From contig JADHNH010000036.1 of NCBI GenBank assembly GCA_016779605.1, forward strand, positions 1 through 33,100: a stretch of 33,100 nucleotides of DNA, written 5' to 3'. Source of the DNA: Nevskia sp. (lineage in GTDB: Bacteria; Pseudomonadota; Gammaproteobacteria; Nevskiales; Nevskiaceae). Below, piece by piece: positions 19,942-27,039 of this stretch. The notes under the pieces are model-generated. The model was not told the origin of the DNA. It was given only the letters and a program-made list of their open reading frames with translations, and did not search any database. How positions within the stretch are numbered: position 1 is the stretch's first letter; every line of letters starts with the position of its first letter. The position numbers were made by a program, and so were the translations under genes.

Positions 19942-20597
19942 CGGCCCGTTCCAAGCAGCTCGATCGCTGCACCGTACAGATGCGAGTGGTCGCCCTGGAA
20001 ACCTTCCAGGTCGGCGGCCGTGAGCACTTCCTCGGAAAACGGCGCCGGACGCATGAAGGATATCTTCCGCTCGCCGGCCCCCTCGTACCAGCGGATGTTG
20101 AACGCCGCCAGCTGCTCGAAGAAGATGACTTCGTCATGCGCCGGCACATGGTCGCGGATCCACCAGGCCAGGCTCCTCCAGTCGCTGGTCTGCTGGTAGT
20201 AATCGACGTACGCCGGTATGACCACTGTCGCCGTTGCCCCCATGTGCCCGGCCGGGTCGCGCTGGTCCCAGGCATGGCGCGCCGCGTTGTAGGCGTTGTC
20301 CGCGGCCCAGGCCGACACGTCGCCGGCCTTGAACAGCTCGTGGGCAAACGCGTTGAGCCGGCAGGAGCGGAACGCGCTGCGGATGGCGACATGGCCGAAG
20401 GCGGCCTTCATCGGTTCCAGGATGCACTGGCACAGCTGACGGCCCGCTTCGATCGCCGTGTCCGGGTCGTCCGGGTAGTTCGGTACGCAGCAGAAGTTGC
20501 CGACTTCGCTGTACAGCATGTCGCGCATGAAGTAATTCCGCGACAACCTGACCCGGCCGAGCGCGGTCAGCTCGGCGATGGAGGCCGGTTTGCGCAT
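19938..20597 (-). CDS. M15-peptidase-fold-like protein, apparently lacking zinc ligands
   Basis: 219-residue cytoplasmic-looking protein without a signal peptide. The pattern RLSRNYFMRDMLYS...LCQCILEPMKAAFGHVAIRSAFRSCRLNA (about 17-83) follows the N-terminal half of peptidase M15 (D,D-carboxypeptidase-like) domains as I recall them. GHMGATATVV (117-126) sits where M15 enzymes have a HxxGxAxD zinc motif. His118 is kept but the Asp position is Val125. Near the C-terminus, IFFEQLAAFNIRWYEGAGERKISFM replaces the usual E...W-V-H block, with Arg or Trp in place of the His. It therefore looks like a pseudo-enzyme. It sits 45 bp downstream of the aldoxime dehydratase, has a GGAGA ribosome site, and overlaps the VOC gene. 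The function is unknown, and the fold call needs structural confirmation. Confidence 0.55.
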   Translation of the reverse strand: MRKPASIAELTALGRVRLSRNYFMRDMLYSEVGNFCCVPNYPDDPDTAIEAGRQLCQCILEPMKAAFGHVAIRSAFRSCRLNAFAHELFKAGDVSAWAADNAYNAARHAWDQRDPAGHMGATATVVIPAYVDYYQQTSDWRSLAWWIRDHVPAHDEVIFFEQLAAFNIRWYEGAGERKISFMRPAPFSEEVLTAADLEGFQGDHSHLYGAAIELLGTGR

Positions 20598-20642
20598 GTT
20601 CGTCTCCGCGTGGTGGATGCGCTGCCCGGAATGGCTGCGCGG

Positions 20643-21659
20643 CTAGCTGCCGCCCGCACCCAGGGCGAGGAAGCCGGTGCGGTTGTGGCAATTGACATAG
20701 TCGGCTTGCGCGGCGCCGCGCGGCACCACAAAAACCTCGTGCCACATCGGCACGTCCCATTTCTGGCCCGGCGCCATCGCCGCGGCAGCCTTGAAGAAGG
20801 CGCCGTAGATCGCCAGGTGGCTGCGGTCCGAGCGCGCCCAGTCCAGCAGATGCCCGAGCGAGGCAAACCAGGCGATCGCGTCTGCGCGTTGGATCGGGCG
20901 CCCGTCCAGGTCCTCGCCGCGGATGGCACGCGCCGCGATGCAGCCCAGATCGAAGTGCGCGGCCAGGTGCGCGATGCCGGCTTCCTTGACCGGCGCCACC
21001 TCGCGCCGGTAGACCGGCCCGCTCACCGGCGACTGGCGCCAATCCTCGTGATGCCTGGCCATGCAGATGTTGGCGGGCACGGCGGCCGATACGCGCCGGC
21101 CGCGCGTCTCCGCAGCATTGGGCAGGATGCGCTCCAGCTCCGGCCTGAGCTCCTCCTCCGTCAGGCCGGGCAGGCGGTCGCGCGCCGCGCCCCAATAATC
21201 GTGCGCGGGACAGACCTGCATGGTGCCGTGCTGCGCCACGCCGGTCTGGCCGTAGGCAGCGGGGTCGTGCGGCGTGTACAGGGTGTCCACCGCCCGGCTC
21301 GGCACTTGCACGATCTCGCGCCAGTACCCGGCATCGCCATCTTCCGGCAGCGCGTCCCAGGCGTCCTGCACGGCGGCGCTGCCGGCCCAGCGCGCGTAGT
21401 TCTGTGGGTTGAACCAATAGGCCATGAAGACCGCGTTGGTCAGGCCGGCTGCATCGACGAAGCTGCCGCGGCTCAGTTCGTCGGGGCCGTCGTCGCGGTC
21501 GAGCACTGGACGGAAGCGCTCCAGCTCCTGCGCCGCGCGCTCGGCGCTGGCCGCCTGCGCGCCGAACTGGGCGAAGCGCAGCGTCTTCACGGCCGCCGGC
21601 AGCCGCAGGTTCCACAGCTCGTAACGCGGCGGCGGGCGCTTGGGGGTATCAACGTTCAT
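20643..21659 (-). CDS. oxd: Haem-containing aldoxime dehydratase
   Basis: Converts aldoximes (R-CH=N-OH) to nitriles using ferrous haem that binds the substrate nitrogen. The 338-residue protein aligns by eye along its length to Pseudomonas OxdA as I recall it. FVDAAGLTNAVFMAYWFNP matches the N-terminal half. YWGAARDRLP carries Arg162, equivalent to OxdA Arg178. SHLAIYGAFF gives His281, equivalent to the proximal haem ligand His299. MWHEVFVV gives His307, equivalent to catalytic His320. YVNCHNRTG forms the C-terminal block. The position of OxdA Ser219 is His203 here. AGGAG precedes the ATG. It lies 48 bp downstream of the amidase, in an operon with nitrile hydratase, so its product nitrile would feed directly into that enzyme. 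Confidence 0.9.
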   Translation of the reverse strand: MNVDTPKRPPPRYELWNLRLPAAVKTLRFAQFGAQAASAERAAQELERFRPVLDRDDGPDELSRGSFVDAAGLTNAVFMAYWFNPQNYARWAGSAAVQDAWDALPEDGDAGYWREIVQVPSRAVDTLYTPHDPAAYGQTGVAQHGTMQVCPAHDYWGAARDRLPGLTEEELRPELERILPNAAETRGRRVSAAVPANICMARHHEDWRQSPVSGPVYRREVAPVKEAGIAHLAAHFDLGCIAARAIRGEDLDGRPIQRADAIAWFASLGHLLDWARSDRSHLAIYGAFFKAAAAMAPGQKWDVPMWHEVFVVPRGAAQADYVNCHNRTGFLALGAGGS

Positions 21660-21707
21660 CGACGGCTCCTGAGCCTCCGGAGGCTGCCCTGCGGCGGCTG
21701 CATGTTC

Positions 21708-23144
21708 TCATGCCGCTTGCGCCTGCAATAGCGGCGCGCGCAGATGGAAGCCGGTGCTTTGCTGGTAGGCGGCGGCGACGCCGAACAGGAAGCTTTCCGA
21801 CATCGGCCGGCCGATGATCTGCATGCCGATCGGCAGGCCGTCGCCGTCGAATCCGCACGGTACGCTGATCGCCGGCAGCCCGGTCAGGCTGGGGATGCCG
21901 GTGAAGCGCATGATCGCCGCCAGCATGTCTTCCTCGACGCCGTCCTCGATGGCCACCGTCGTCGCGCCCAGCGGCGTTGCGGTGAACGGCAGCGTCGGGC
22001 AAACGAACACGTCCACCCGGTCGAAGGCCGCCAGGAAATCGCGCCGCAGCGCGCTGCGGTATCGCTGCGCCTGCAGGTAGTGCGTCGCGGGCAGCAGCGC
22101 TCCGGCTTCGAGCAGCGCGCGCACGTCGTCGCCGTAGTCGTCCGGGCGCCGGTGCAGCCAGCGCTGGTGGTAGGTGCTGGGCTCCGCCGCCTCGACGGTC
22201 AACTGCGCGGCGATGTTGTGCTTGATGATGGGCACGTCGATCTCGAACAACCGCGCGCCCATCTGCACCAGGGTACGCAGCGCGGCGGCGACCGCGCCCT
22301 GCACCGCCGGCTGCAGGTGGCGGTCGAAATACCCCGGGATCACGCCGATGCGCAGGCCGCCGACGTCGGCCTGCTGATCGCGCCAGCGCTGCCGGAACCC
22401 GTCGTCCTCGCAGGTGGTCGGGTCCAGGCGGTCGGGCCCGGCGATGGCGTCGAACAGCAGCGCGCAGTCGGCGGCGCTGCGGGCCAGCGGCCCCGCGGTG
22501 TCCATACTCCAGGCCAGCGGCACGATGCCGTGGTTGCTCACGCGGCCGTAGGTCGGCCGGATCCCGGTCACGCCGTTGACCGCGGCCGGCAGGCGGATGG
22601 AACCGCCGGTGTCCGTGCCCAGTGCGCCGAAGCACATGCGGGCCGCCACCGCCGCGCCGGAGCCGCCGCTCGAGCCGGCGGAGAAGCGCGCTGTATTCCA
22701 GGGGTTGGCCACGGTGCCGAAGTGCGGGTTGGCGGAGGTTCCGCCCCAGGCGAACTCGTGCATGTTGAGCTTGCCGACAAAGATCGCGCCGGCCTGGCGC
22801 AGCCGCGCAGCGACGGTGGCGTCTTCCGTCGACACCGCATCGCCCAGGATCTTGCTGCCGGCCGTGGTGCGGAATCCCTTGACGGCGATGTTGTCCTTGA
22901 TCGCAAGCGGCACGCCATGCAGGGGGCCGAGGTCGTGGCCCGCGGCGATCATCAGCTCCGCCGCCCGGGCGACCTGGCGCGCCTGCGCCTCGAACACGGT
23001 GATGTAGGCGTGCAGGCGGCCGTCGACCGCGTGGATGCGCGCCAGCACCGCCTCGACCAGCTCCACCGGCGAGACCGCGCGCGATTTCACCAGCGCCGCC
23101 GCTTCGCACAGGCTCAGCTCGAGGAGGTCGGTCGCTTGCTGCAT
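21708..23144 (-). CDS. Amidase-signature-family hydrolase
   Basis: 478-residue amidohydrolase with the Ser-cisSer-Lys catalytic system. Lys83 lies in AIKDNIAVKG, the cis-Ser in FSAGSSGGSG (158/159), and the nucleophile Ser182 in TDTGGSIRLPA. Hydrolysis of the amide made by nitrile hydratase to a carboxylate and ammonia is its expected role. The ATG overlaps the stop of the small AtzG-like gene by 1 nt (TAATG), so the two are coupled. The sequence also resembles GatA/AtzE-type amidases, which work with a GatC/AtzG-like small subunit. It is probably cytoplasmic, as no signal peptide is seen. The exact substrate cannot be read from sequence. Confidence 0.93.
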   Translation of the reverse strand: MQQATDLLELSLCEAAALVKSRAVSPVELVEAVLARIHAVDGRLHAYITVFEAQARQVARAAELMIAAGHDLGPLHGVPLAIKDNIAVKGFRTTAGSKILGDAVSTEDATVAARLRQAGAIFVGKLNMHEFAWGGTSANPHFGTVANPWNTARFSAGSSGGSGAAVAARMCFGALGTDTGGSIRLPAAVNGVTGIRPTYGRVSNHGIVPLAWSMDTAGPLARSAADCALLFDAIAGPDRLDPTTCEDDGFRQRWRDQQADVGGLRIGVIPGYFDRHLQPAVQGAVAAALRTLVQMGARLFEIDVPIIKHNIAAQLTVEAAEPSTYHQRWLHRRPDDYGDDVRALLEAGALLPATHYLQAQRYRSALRRDFLAAFDRVDVFVCPTLPFTATPLGATTVAIEDGVEEDMLAAIMRFTGIPSLTGLPAISVPCGFDGDGLPIGMQIIGRPMSESFLFGVAAAYQQSTGFHLRAPLLQAQAA

Positions 23145-23413
23145 TAGGGCGACCCCGGATCGGTACGGCAGTGCCTGAACAGGGTCACCGGCAGCAGGTC
23201 GCGGCAGGCCTCGTCCTGCATCGAGGCGTTGAGCAACAGGCCGCCGGACAGCCAGGCGCGCAGGATCGGCAGCAGCGCGGCCTCGCGCCCGGGCGCCAGG
23301 GGGAGCCCCGCGGCGGCGGCCAGGGTGCGCACCGCCTCCGCGGTGAGGGCGCGGTCGAGGTTCGCCGCCTGGGCCGCCGCCCCGCCCGCCTGTTCTTCGA
23401 TGCCGTCGGCCAT
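23144..23413 (-). CDS. AtzG-like small protein (possible amidase subunit)
   Basis: 89-residue protein between nitrile hydratase beta and the amidase. The segment LTAEAVRTLAAAAGLPLAPGREAALLPILRAWLSGGLLLNA, then a C-terminal LPVTLFRH, resembles the AtzG/DUF4089 group. In the AtzE-AtzG pair that small protein stabilises the amidase, much as GatC does for GatA. The stop overlaps the amidase ATG by 1 nt, which supports a physical partnership. It does not resemble the known nitrile hydratase activators (P14K/NhlE type), although its place just after the beta gene is where such a gene usually lies. The start at 23413 leaves an 8-bp gap to the beta-subunit stop. Confidence 0.6.
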   Translation of the reverse strand: MADGIEEQAGGAAAQAANLDRALTAEAVRTLAAAAGLPLAPGREAALLPILRAWLSGGLLLNASMQDEACRDLLPVTLFRHCRTDPGSP

Positions 23414-23421
23414 GGTGATCC

Positions 23422-24054
23422 TCAAGCCTTGTCCAGGTAGCCTTCCCACAGGTCCACCACCACCGAGGCGGCTTCCGCCGTTTCGCCCCAGAGGTCGCTG
23501 CCCTTGAACTCGACGTGATACGTCGGCTCCAGCGCCGCCGGGCGCCCATGGCCGGCGGCGTCGGGAAACGGCCACTTCACGCCGGTGCGGTGCAGGATGG
23601 TGCCGTGTTTGCCGCGCACGTAGCCCGGCATCCGCGTATGGCCGGGCACGAACGCGCCGGCGACCCGCACGCGGTCGCCCACCTCGAACGGCGGCCGAGT
23701 CTCCCGCGCGGGGCGGCCCAGCCCCTGCGGACGCGCCAGCGCGAACCGCCCGCCCGCCAGCGCCTCCAGCTCGGCGTGCGACAACACGCCTTTCTCGACG
23801 TACAGCGAGGCGGTGCCGGCGACGATCCGGTCGTAATACGGCGAGGCGAAGTACTGGCGCGGATCGAGCCGTTCGATCGCGTGGCGCAGCTCGTCCACGT
23901 TGAACACCTTGAGCGTGTCGGCGCCCAGGAACAGCAGCGAATACGCCAGGTGCTCCCAGGGCTCGTGAAACACCGGCCGGTAGGCGACGGAATTGGCCTT
24001 GTGCGCCACTTTTCCGAAGCCCTGCACGCCGCCCAGGTCGTGAATGCCGTCCAT
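23422..24054 (-). CDS. Nitrile hydratase subunit beta
   Basis: 210-residue beta subunit that forms the alpha/beta heterodimer hydrating nitriles to amides. The N-terminus MDGIHDLGGVQGFGKV is diagnostic. The helical region FNVDELRHAIERLDPRQYFASPYYDRIVAG (51-80) carries the conserved Arg57 that contacts the alpha metal centre. The C-terminal beta-barrel (FEVGDRVRVAGAFVPGHTRMPGYVRGKHGTI, YHVEFKGSDLWG) is complete. The ATG overlaps the alpha stop by 1 nt (TGATG), so the order is alpha-beta. No activator gene follows it directly. Confidence 0.96.
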   Translation of the reverse strand: MDGIHDLGGVQGFGKVAHKANSVAYRPVFHEPWEHLAYSLLFLGADTLKVFNVDELRHAIERLDPRQYFASPYYDRIVAGTASLYVEKGVLSHAELEALAGGRFALARPQGLGRPARETRPPFEVGDRVRVAGAFVPGHTRMPGYVRGKHGTILHRTGVKWPFPDAAGHGRPAALEPTYHVEFKGSDLWGETAEAASVVVDLWEGYLDKA

Positions 24055-24686
24055 CAGTACCCGCCTCCGCGAAGTCCGCCGCCGGTGCCGCCCGCCGCGG
24101 GGTCGGGCCGGGCGATGCCGATCAGCACGTCCTTGGTCACGATCGAGGCCAGCTTGGCCTCGTCCCAGCCCTCGGTGCCGGCGGGACGGAACGGCAGCAC
24201 CATATAACGCGTTTCCGCCGTCGTGTCCCACACCCGGATGTCCACCTCCGGCGGCAGGTCCAGGCCCATCTCGCGCAGCACGCTGCGTGACTCCCGCACC
24301 ACGCGGGCGCGGTACTCGAAGCTCTTGTACCAGTCCGGCGGCAGGCCGAGCACCGGCCACGCGGTGCAGGAGCACAGCGTGCAGACGATCACGTTCTGCA
24401 GCGTCGGGGTGTTTTCCAGGGCGACGATGTATTCGCCCTGCGGACCGACGTAGCCGAACTGCGCGCAGGCGCTCGTTCCGTCCTTCAGCAGCAAGTCGCG
24501 GTAGCCGGGGTCCACCCAGGCGCGGGCCACCACCCGCGCGCCGTTCTCCGGCGCCCAGTCCTGCTCCATCAGCCGGGTGAAATCCTCCACGAACCCCTCC
24601 GGCACCAGGTGCCGCCGCCGCAGCGCGGCCTCCAGGGCGCGGGCCCGGTCGGCCACCGGGGCTTGCTCGAGAATCGGTCCGCTCAT
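24054..24686 (-). CDS. Nitrile hydratase subunit alpha, cobalt type
   Basis: 210-residue metal-binding subunit. The claw motif VCTLCSCTAW gives Cys102, Cys105, Ser106 and Cys107. The Thr after the first Cys (CTLCSC) marks the cobalt type, whereas iron enzymes have CSLCSC. In the family Cys105 and Cys107 are oxidised to sulfinate and sulfenate. WPVLGLPPDWYKSFEYRARVVRESR and YMVLPFRPAGTEGW are conserved. The chosen ATG at 24686 has an AGGGTGG ribosome site upstream and gives the normal length. It is the first gene of the operon and is read divergently from the AraC-type regulator. Confidence 0.96.
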   Translation of the reverse strand: MSGPILEQAPVADRARALEAALRRRHLVPEGFVEDFTRLMEQDWAPENGARVVARAWVDPGYRDLLLKDGTSACAQFGYVGPQGEYIVALENTPTLQNVIVCTLCSCTAWPVLGLPPDWYKSFEYRARVVRESRSVLREMGLDLPPEVDIRVWDTTAETRYMVLPFRPAGTEGWDEAKLASIVTKDVLIGIARPDPAAGGTGGGLRGGGY

Positions 24687-24963
24687 GCGTATCCACCCTG
24701 CGGTATTCGCGGCGGCCGTCGTGTTCCGGCCCACCTGCGTCGCCGACGATCCTAATGCCGCGCCCCGCCCGGCGGCTTGCCTGCGCCTGCCAGGCGATGG
24801 CCCAGGAATGACACGCCACCAGCGGCAGGAACGACCGGCGGAACGACACCGGCGCGCGGCCGGCGCGTCGCAGGAATCTCGCGGCGGCAGGCGCTCGCGC
24901 CGAAGCTGTGGCGCGAGCGCATAATTGCCGCAGGAGTGCCCCAGTCCGGGTTAGGCTCTGTTC
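24687..24963. promoter_or_regulatory. Divergent control region of the aldoxime/nitrile operon, with GGAAYGAC repeats
   Basis: The 277-bp gap lies between the nitrile hydratase operon and the regulator gene. It holds three same-direction copies of GGAAYGAC at 24805-24812, 24828-24835 and 24840-24847. The last two are 12 bp apart, start to start. Direct repeats of this kind are how AraC-family dimers often bind. A CATAAT box at 24920-24925 could serve the regulator gene. No strong promoter is evident for the leftward operon, which would fit activator dependence. Confidence 0.35.
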
Positions 24964-25893
24964 ATGCTGATCTACAACACGTCGAGCGTCGCCGAGAAGC
25001 ACCGCTTCGAGTTCTGGCACGAGGTGATCTGCCGGCACTTCGTTCCCGCCAGCAGCCAATACGAAAACCGGGCGGCCTTCAACGCGCGCTTCCAGACCGC
25101 GGCACTCGGGCCGGTGCACATCAGCCGGCTCACCGCGCCGCGGCACGCGTGGTCGCGCAAGCAGGTCCACGTGCGCCGCGCGCCGCACGAGGAATTCCTG
25201 CTGAGCCTGCCACTCGCCGCGGGCTCCTGCCTCGGGCAAAGCGAGCGCCAGCTCCTGCAGCGACCGGGTGAAATGGCGTTTTACGACACCGCGCAGCCGT
25301 TCTCGTACCTGCTGGAATCCGACCTCATCCTGGTCAAGATCCCACGGCACGAGATGCTCACGCGCCTGTCGGCGCCGGGCCGCCTCACCGCCACCGGGTT
25401 TGGGCTGGCAACGGCCGTCGGCCGGCTGGCGGCCGGCCTCATCCAGCAGTCCCTGGACCTCGACCTGTCCGCCAACCCGGCGGCCGCCGGAAAGATCGGC
25501 TCCTCGCTTCTGGACGCCACCGCGGCGGCCATCGAGCTGGAGCTGCTGGGCGGCGCCGACACCCGGCCGAGGCAGGCGATCCGGTTGGAGCAGATCAAGC
25601 AATTCGTGGCCGCCCGCTTGGCCGACCGTGGCCTGAGCGCCGAAAGCATCGCCGCCCGCCACAACATCTCCGCCAGGACCCTCAACCGGCTGTTCGCGCT
25701 GGAAGGCACGACGCCGATGCGCTGGGTCTGGGAAACGCGCCTGCAAGCCTGCCACCGGCAGTTGAGCGCCGCCCGCCCCGGCCGCGTGACCGACGTGGCG
25801 CTTGCCTGCGGCTTTTCCGACCTTTCGCACTTCTGCCGCGCCTTCAAAGCGCACTTCGGGGTATCGCCGGGCGCCGTGGCCAAGCGGCATTGA
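24964..25893 (+). CDS. AraC-family transcriptional regulator (NitR-type)
   Basis: 309-residue regulator. An N-terminal AraC-binding-2-like effector domain (about 1-200, HRFEFWHEVICRHF, HEEFLLSLPLAAGS, GEMAFYDTAQPFSYL) is followed by the double helix-turn-helix (about 205-309, LSAESIAARHNISARTLNRLFALEGTTPMRWVWETRLQ and VTDVALACGFSDLSHFCRAFKAHFGVSPG). AraC proteins of this architecture control nitrilase and nitrile hydratase operons and respond to nitriles or amides. The divergent placement strongly suggests control of the 19507-24686 operon. The effector here is unknown; an aldoxime or nitrile is the natural guess. Confidence 0.92.
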   Translation: MLIYNTSSVAEKHRFEFWHEVICRHFVPASSQYENRAAFNARFQTAALGPVHISRLTAPRHAWSRKQVHVRRAPHEEFLLSLPLAAGSCLGQSERQLLQRPGEMAFYDTAQPFSYLLESDLILVKIPRHEMLTRLSAPGRLTATGFGLATAVGRLAAGLIQQSLDLDLSANPAAAGKIGSSLLDATAAAIELELLGGADTRPRQAIRLEQIKQFVAARLADRGLSAESIAARHNISARTLNRLFALEGTTPMRWVWETRLQACHRQLSAARPGRVTDVALACGFSDLSHFCRAFKAHFGVSPGAVAKRH

Positions 25894-26064
25894 CGCGGCA
25901 TCCCGGCGGCGCGTCGGCGCTGGCTGCCATCGCGGTTTCCACATGTCCTTGACGCCGGGTGCCGCCGCTGCTCTGGGCGCGCCGTCGCCCCGCCCGCTAC
26001 CGCCCGAAGCAACCGGGGGCGAGCTCCGCGACCGGCATCTTGTTGCCCGGGCCACCGGGCCCGC

Positions 26065-26943
26065 TCAAGCCGCCTGCGTCGCGGCGCCGTATTCGCGCAA
26101 CACCGCGTCGAATACCTTGGCGAACGTGTGCACGTCGCCGGGCCAGCGCGCGGAGACGTAGTTGCCGTCGCGCACCACCCAGGCCGGCGCGCTGTCGGTC
26201 GGAGTGTCGCGCAGCAGGCCGCCGGTCTTGGCGAAGTGGTGCGGCGCATCGCGCGGCACGTCGAGGAAATCCTCCGGCGCGGCCAGGGCGCGGGTGACCT
26301 CCTGCTGCACGCCCATGTACCCGCGCGGCTGGCCCGGCGCCTCCGGGTAAGTGCGGTAATAGTCCGGGTCCCAGAAGCGGGCCAGGTACCGCGTCAGCGT
26401 CCAGCCGGATTTTTCCAGGGCCCAGGTGAGCGCCGTGGTCTTGCGCCCGTGCAGCACCGGGAGGCCGGTGCGGGGCGAACGGCTGCGCGCCGCCAGCAGC
26501 ACGCCGTGGCACACCGCCGCCACCGGCTTGCCGCTGTCGAAAAACGCACCGACGAAGGCTTGCAGCGCCTCGCTTTCGAGGTAGGGGCGCATGCCCTTGG
26601 CGTGCCCGCCGGGCAGCAGCAGGCCGTCGTAGTCGGCCACCCGCAGCGCGGCGTACGCCAGCGGTGCCAGGAACGCCGGATCGCGTTCCATCTCGCGGTA
26701 GGCGCGACGTGCCGGGGCCTGTGCGCGCAGCGCCAGCCCGATCAGGCGCAGCTTGCGCAACACCGGCACGAAGCCCCAGGGGTCCAGCCCTTCGCCGCTC
26801 AGCATCAGGGGGTCGGCATAGGCACGGCGGCCATCCGGGGTGGCGAAATGCACGGCATGGCCGGCCTCGCGCAGGATCTTCCAGCTCACCGCCGCCTCGG
26901 TGGGATCGAAGCCGCGGCTCGGCAACGGGATGAGGACGTTCAT
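26065..26943 (-). CDS. DJ-1/PfpI-family protein
   Basis: 292-residue class I glutamine amidotransferase-like protein. The nucleophile elbow AAVCHGVLL gives Cys145 and His146, and LLLPGGHAKGMRPYL is the upstream acidic-loop region. Family members include chaperone/deglycase, glyoxalase III and isocyanide hydratase enzymes. It is longer than a typical DJ-1 (about 190), with extra sequence at 45-100 and a C-terminal extension (RDAPHHFAKTGG, WVVRDGNYVSARWPGDVHTFA). That resembles the larger Hsp31/type-1 glutamine-amidotransferase-like group. The ATG at 26943 begins MNVLIPLPSRGFDPTE. It converges on the AraC gene and is divergent from the DsrE-like gene. Isocyanide hydratase activity would suit the nitrile neighbourhood, but nothing in the sequence proves it. 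Confidence 0.85.
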   Translation of the reverse strand: MNVLIPLPSRGFDPTEAAVSWKILREAGHAVHFATPDGRRAYADPLMLSGEGLDPWGFVPVLRKLRLIGLALRAQAPARRAYREMERDPAFLAPLAYAALRVADYDGLLLPGGHAKGMRPYLESEALQAFVGAFFDSGKPVAAVCHGVLLAARSRSPRTGLPVLHGRKTTALTWALEKSGWTLTRYLARFWDPDYYRTYPEAPGQPRGYMGVQQEVTRALAAPEDFLDVPRDAPHHFAKTGGLLRDTPTDSAPAWVVRDGNYVSARWPGDVHTFAKVFDAVLREYGAATQAA

Positions 26944-27039
26944 GCGCGCAGCCTCGGCCGGGAATCGGATAAACCGCATCGTAACGCAGCCGGCCAGCGA
27001 GGCGGCCTGATAGGCTTAGCGCTCGCAAGGGAGGAACCT

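Noticed and set aside
23422-26055. 877-residue minus-strand frame extending nitrile hydratase beta upstream through the alpha and AraC genes
   Set aside because: Only the last 210 residues match a protein family. The rest lies antisense or out of frame to better-supported genes. The beta subunit start is fixed by the MDGIHDLGG motif and the TGATG overlap.
26045-26060. GCCCGG-GCCA-CCGGGC hairpin between the AraC and DJ-1-like genes as a terminator
   Set aside because: The stem is only 6 bp and neither strand has a following T-run, so a terminator call is not supported.
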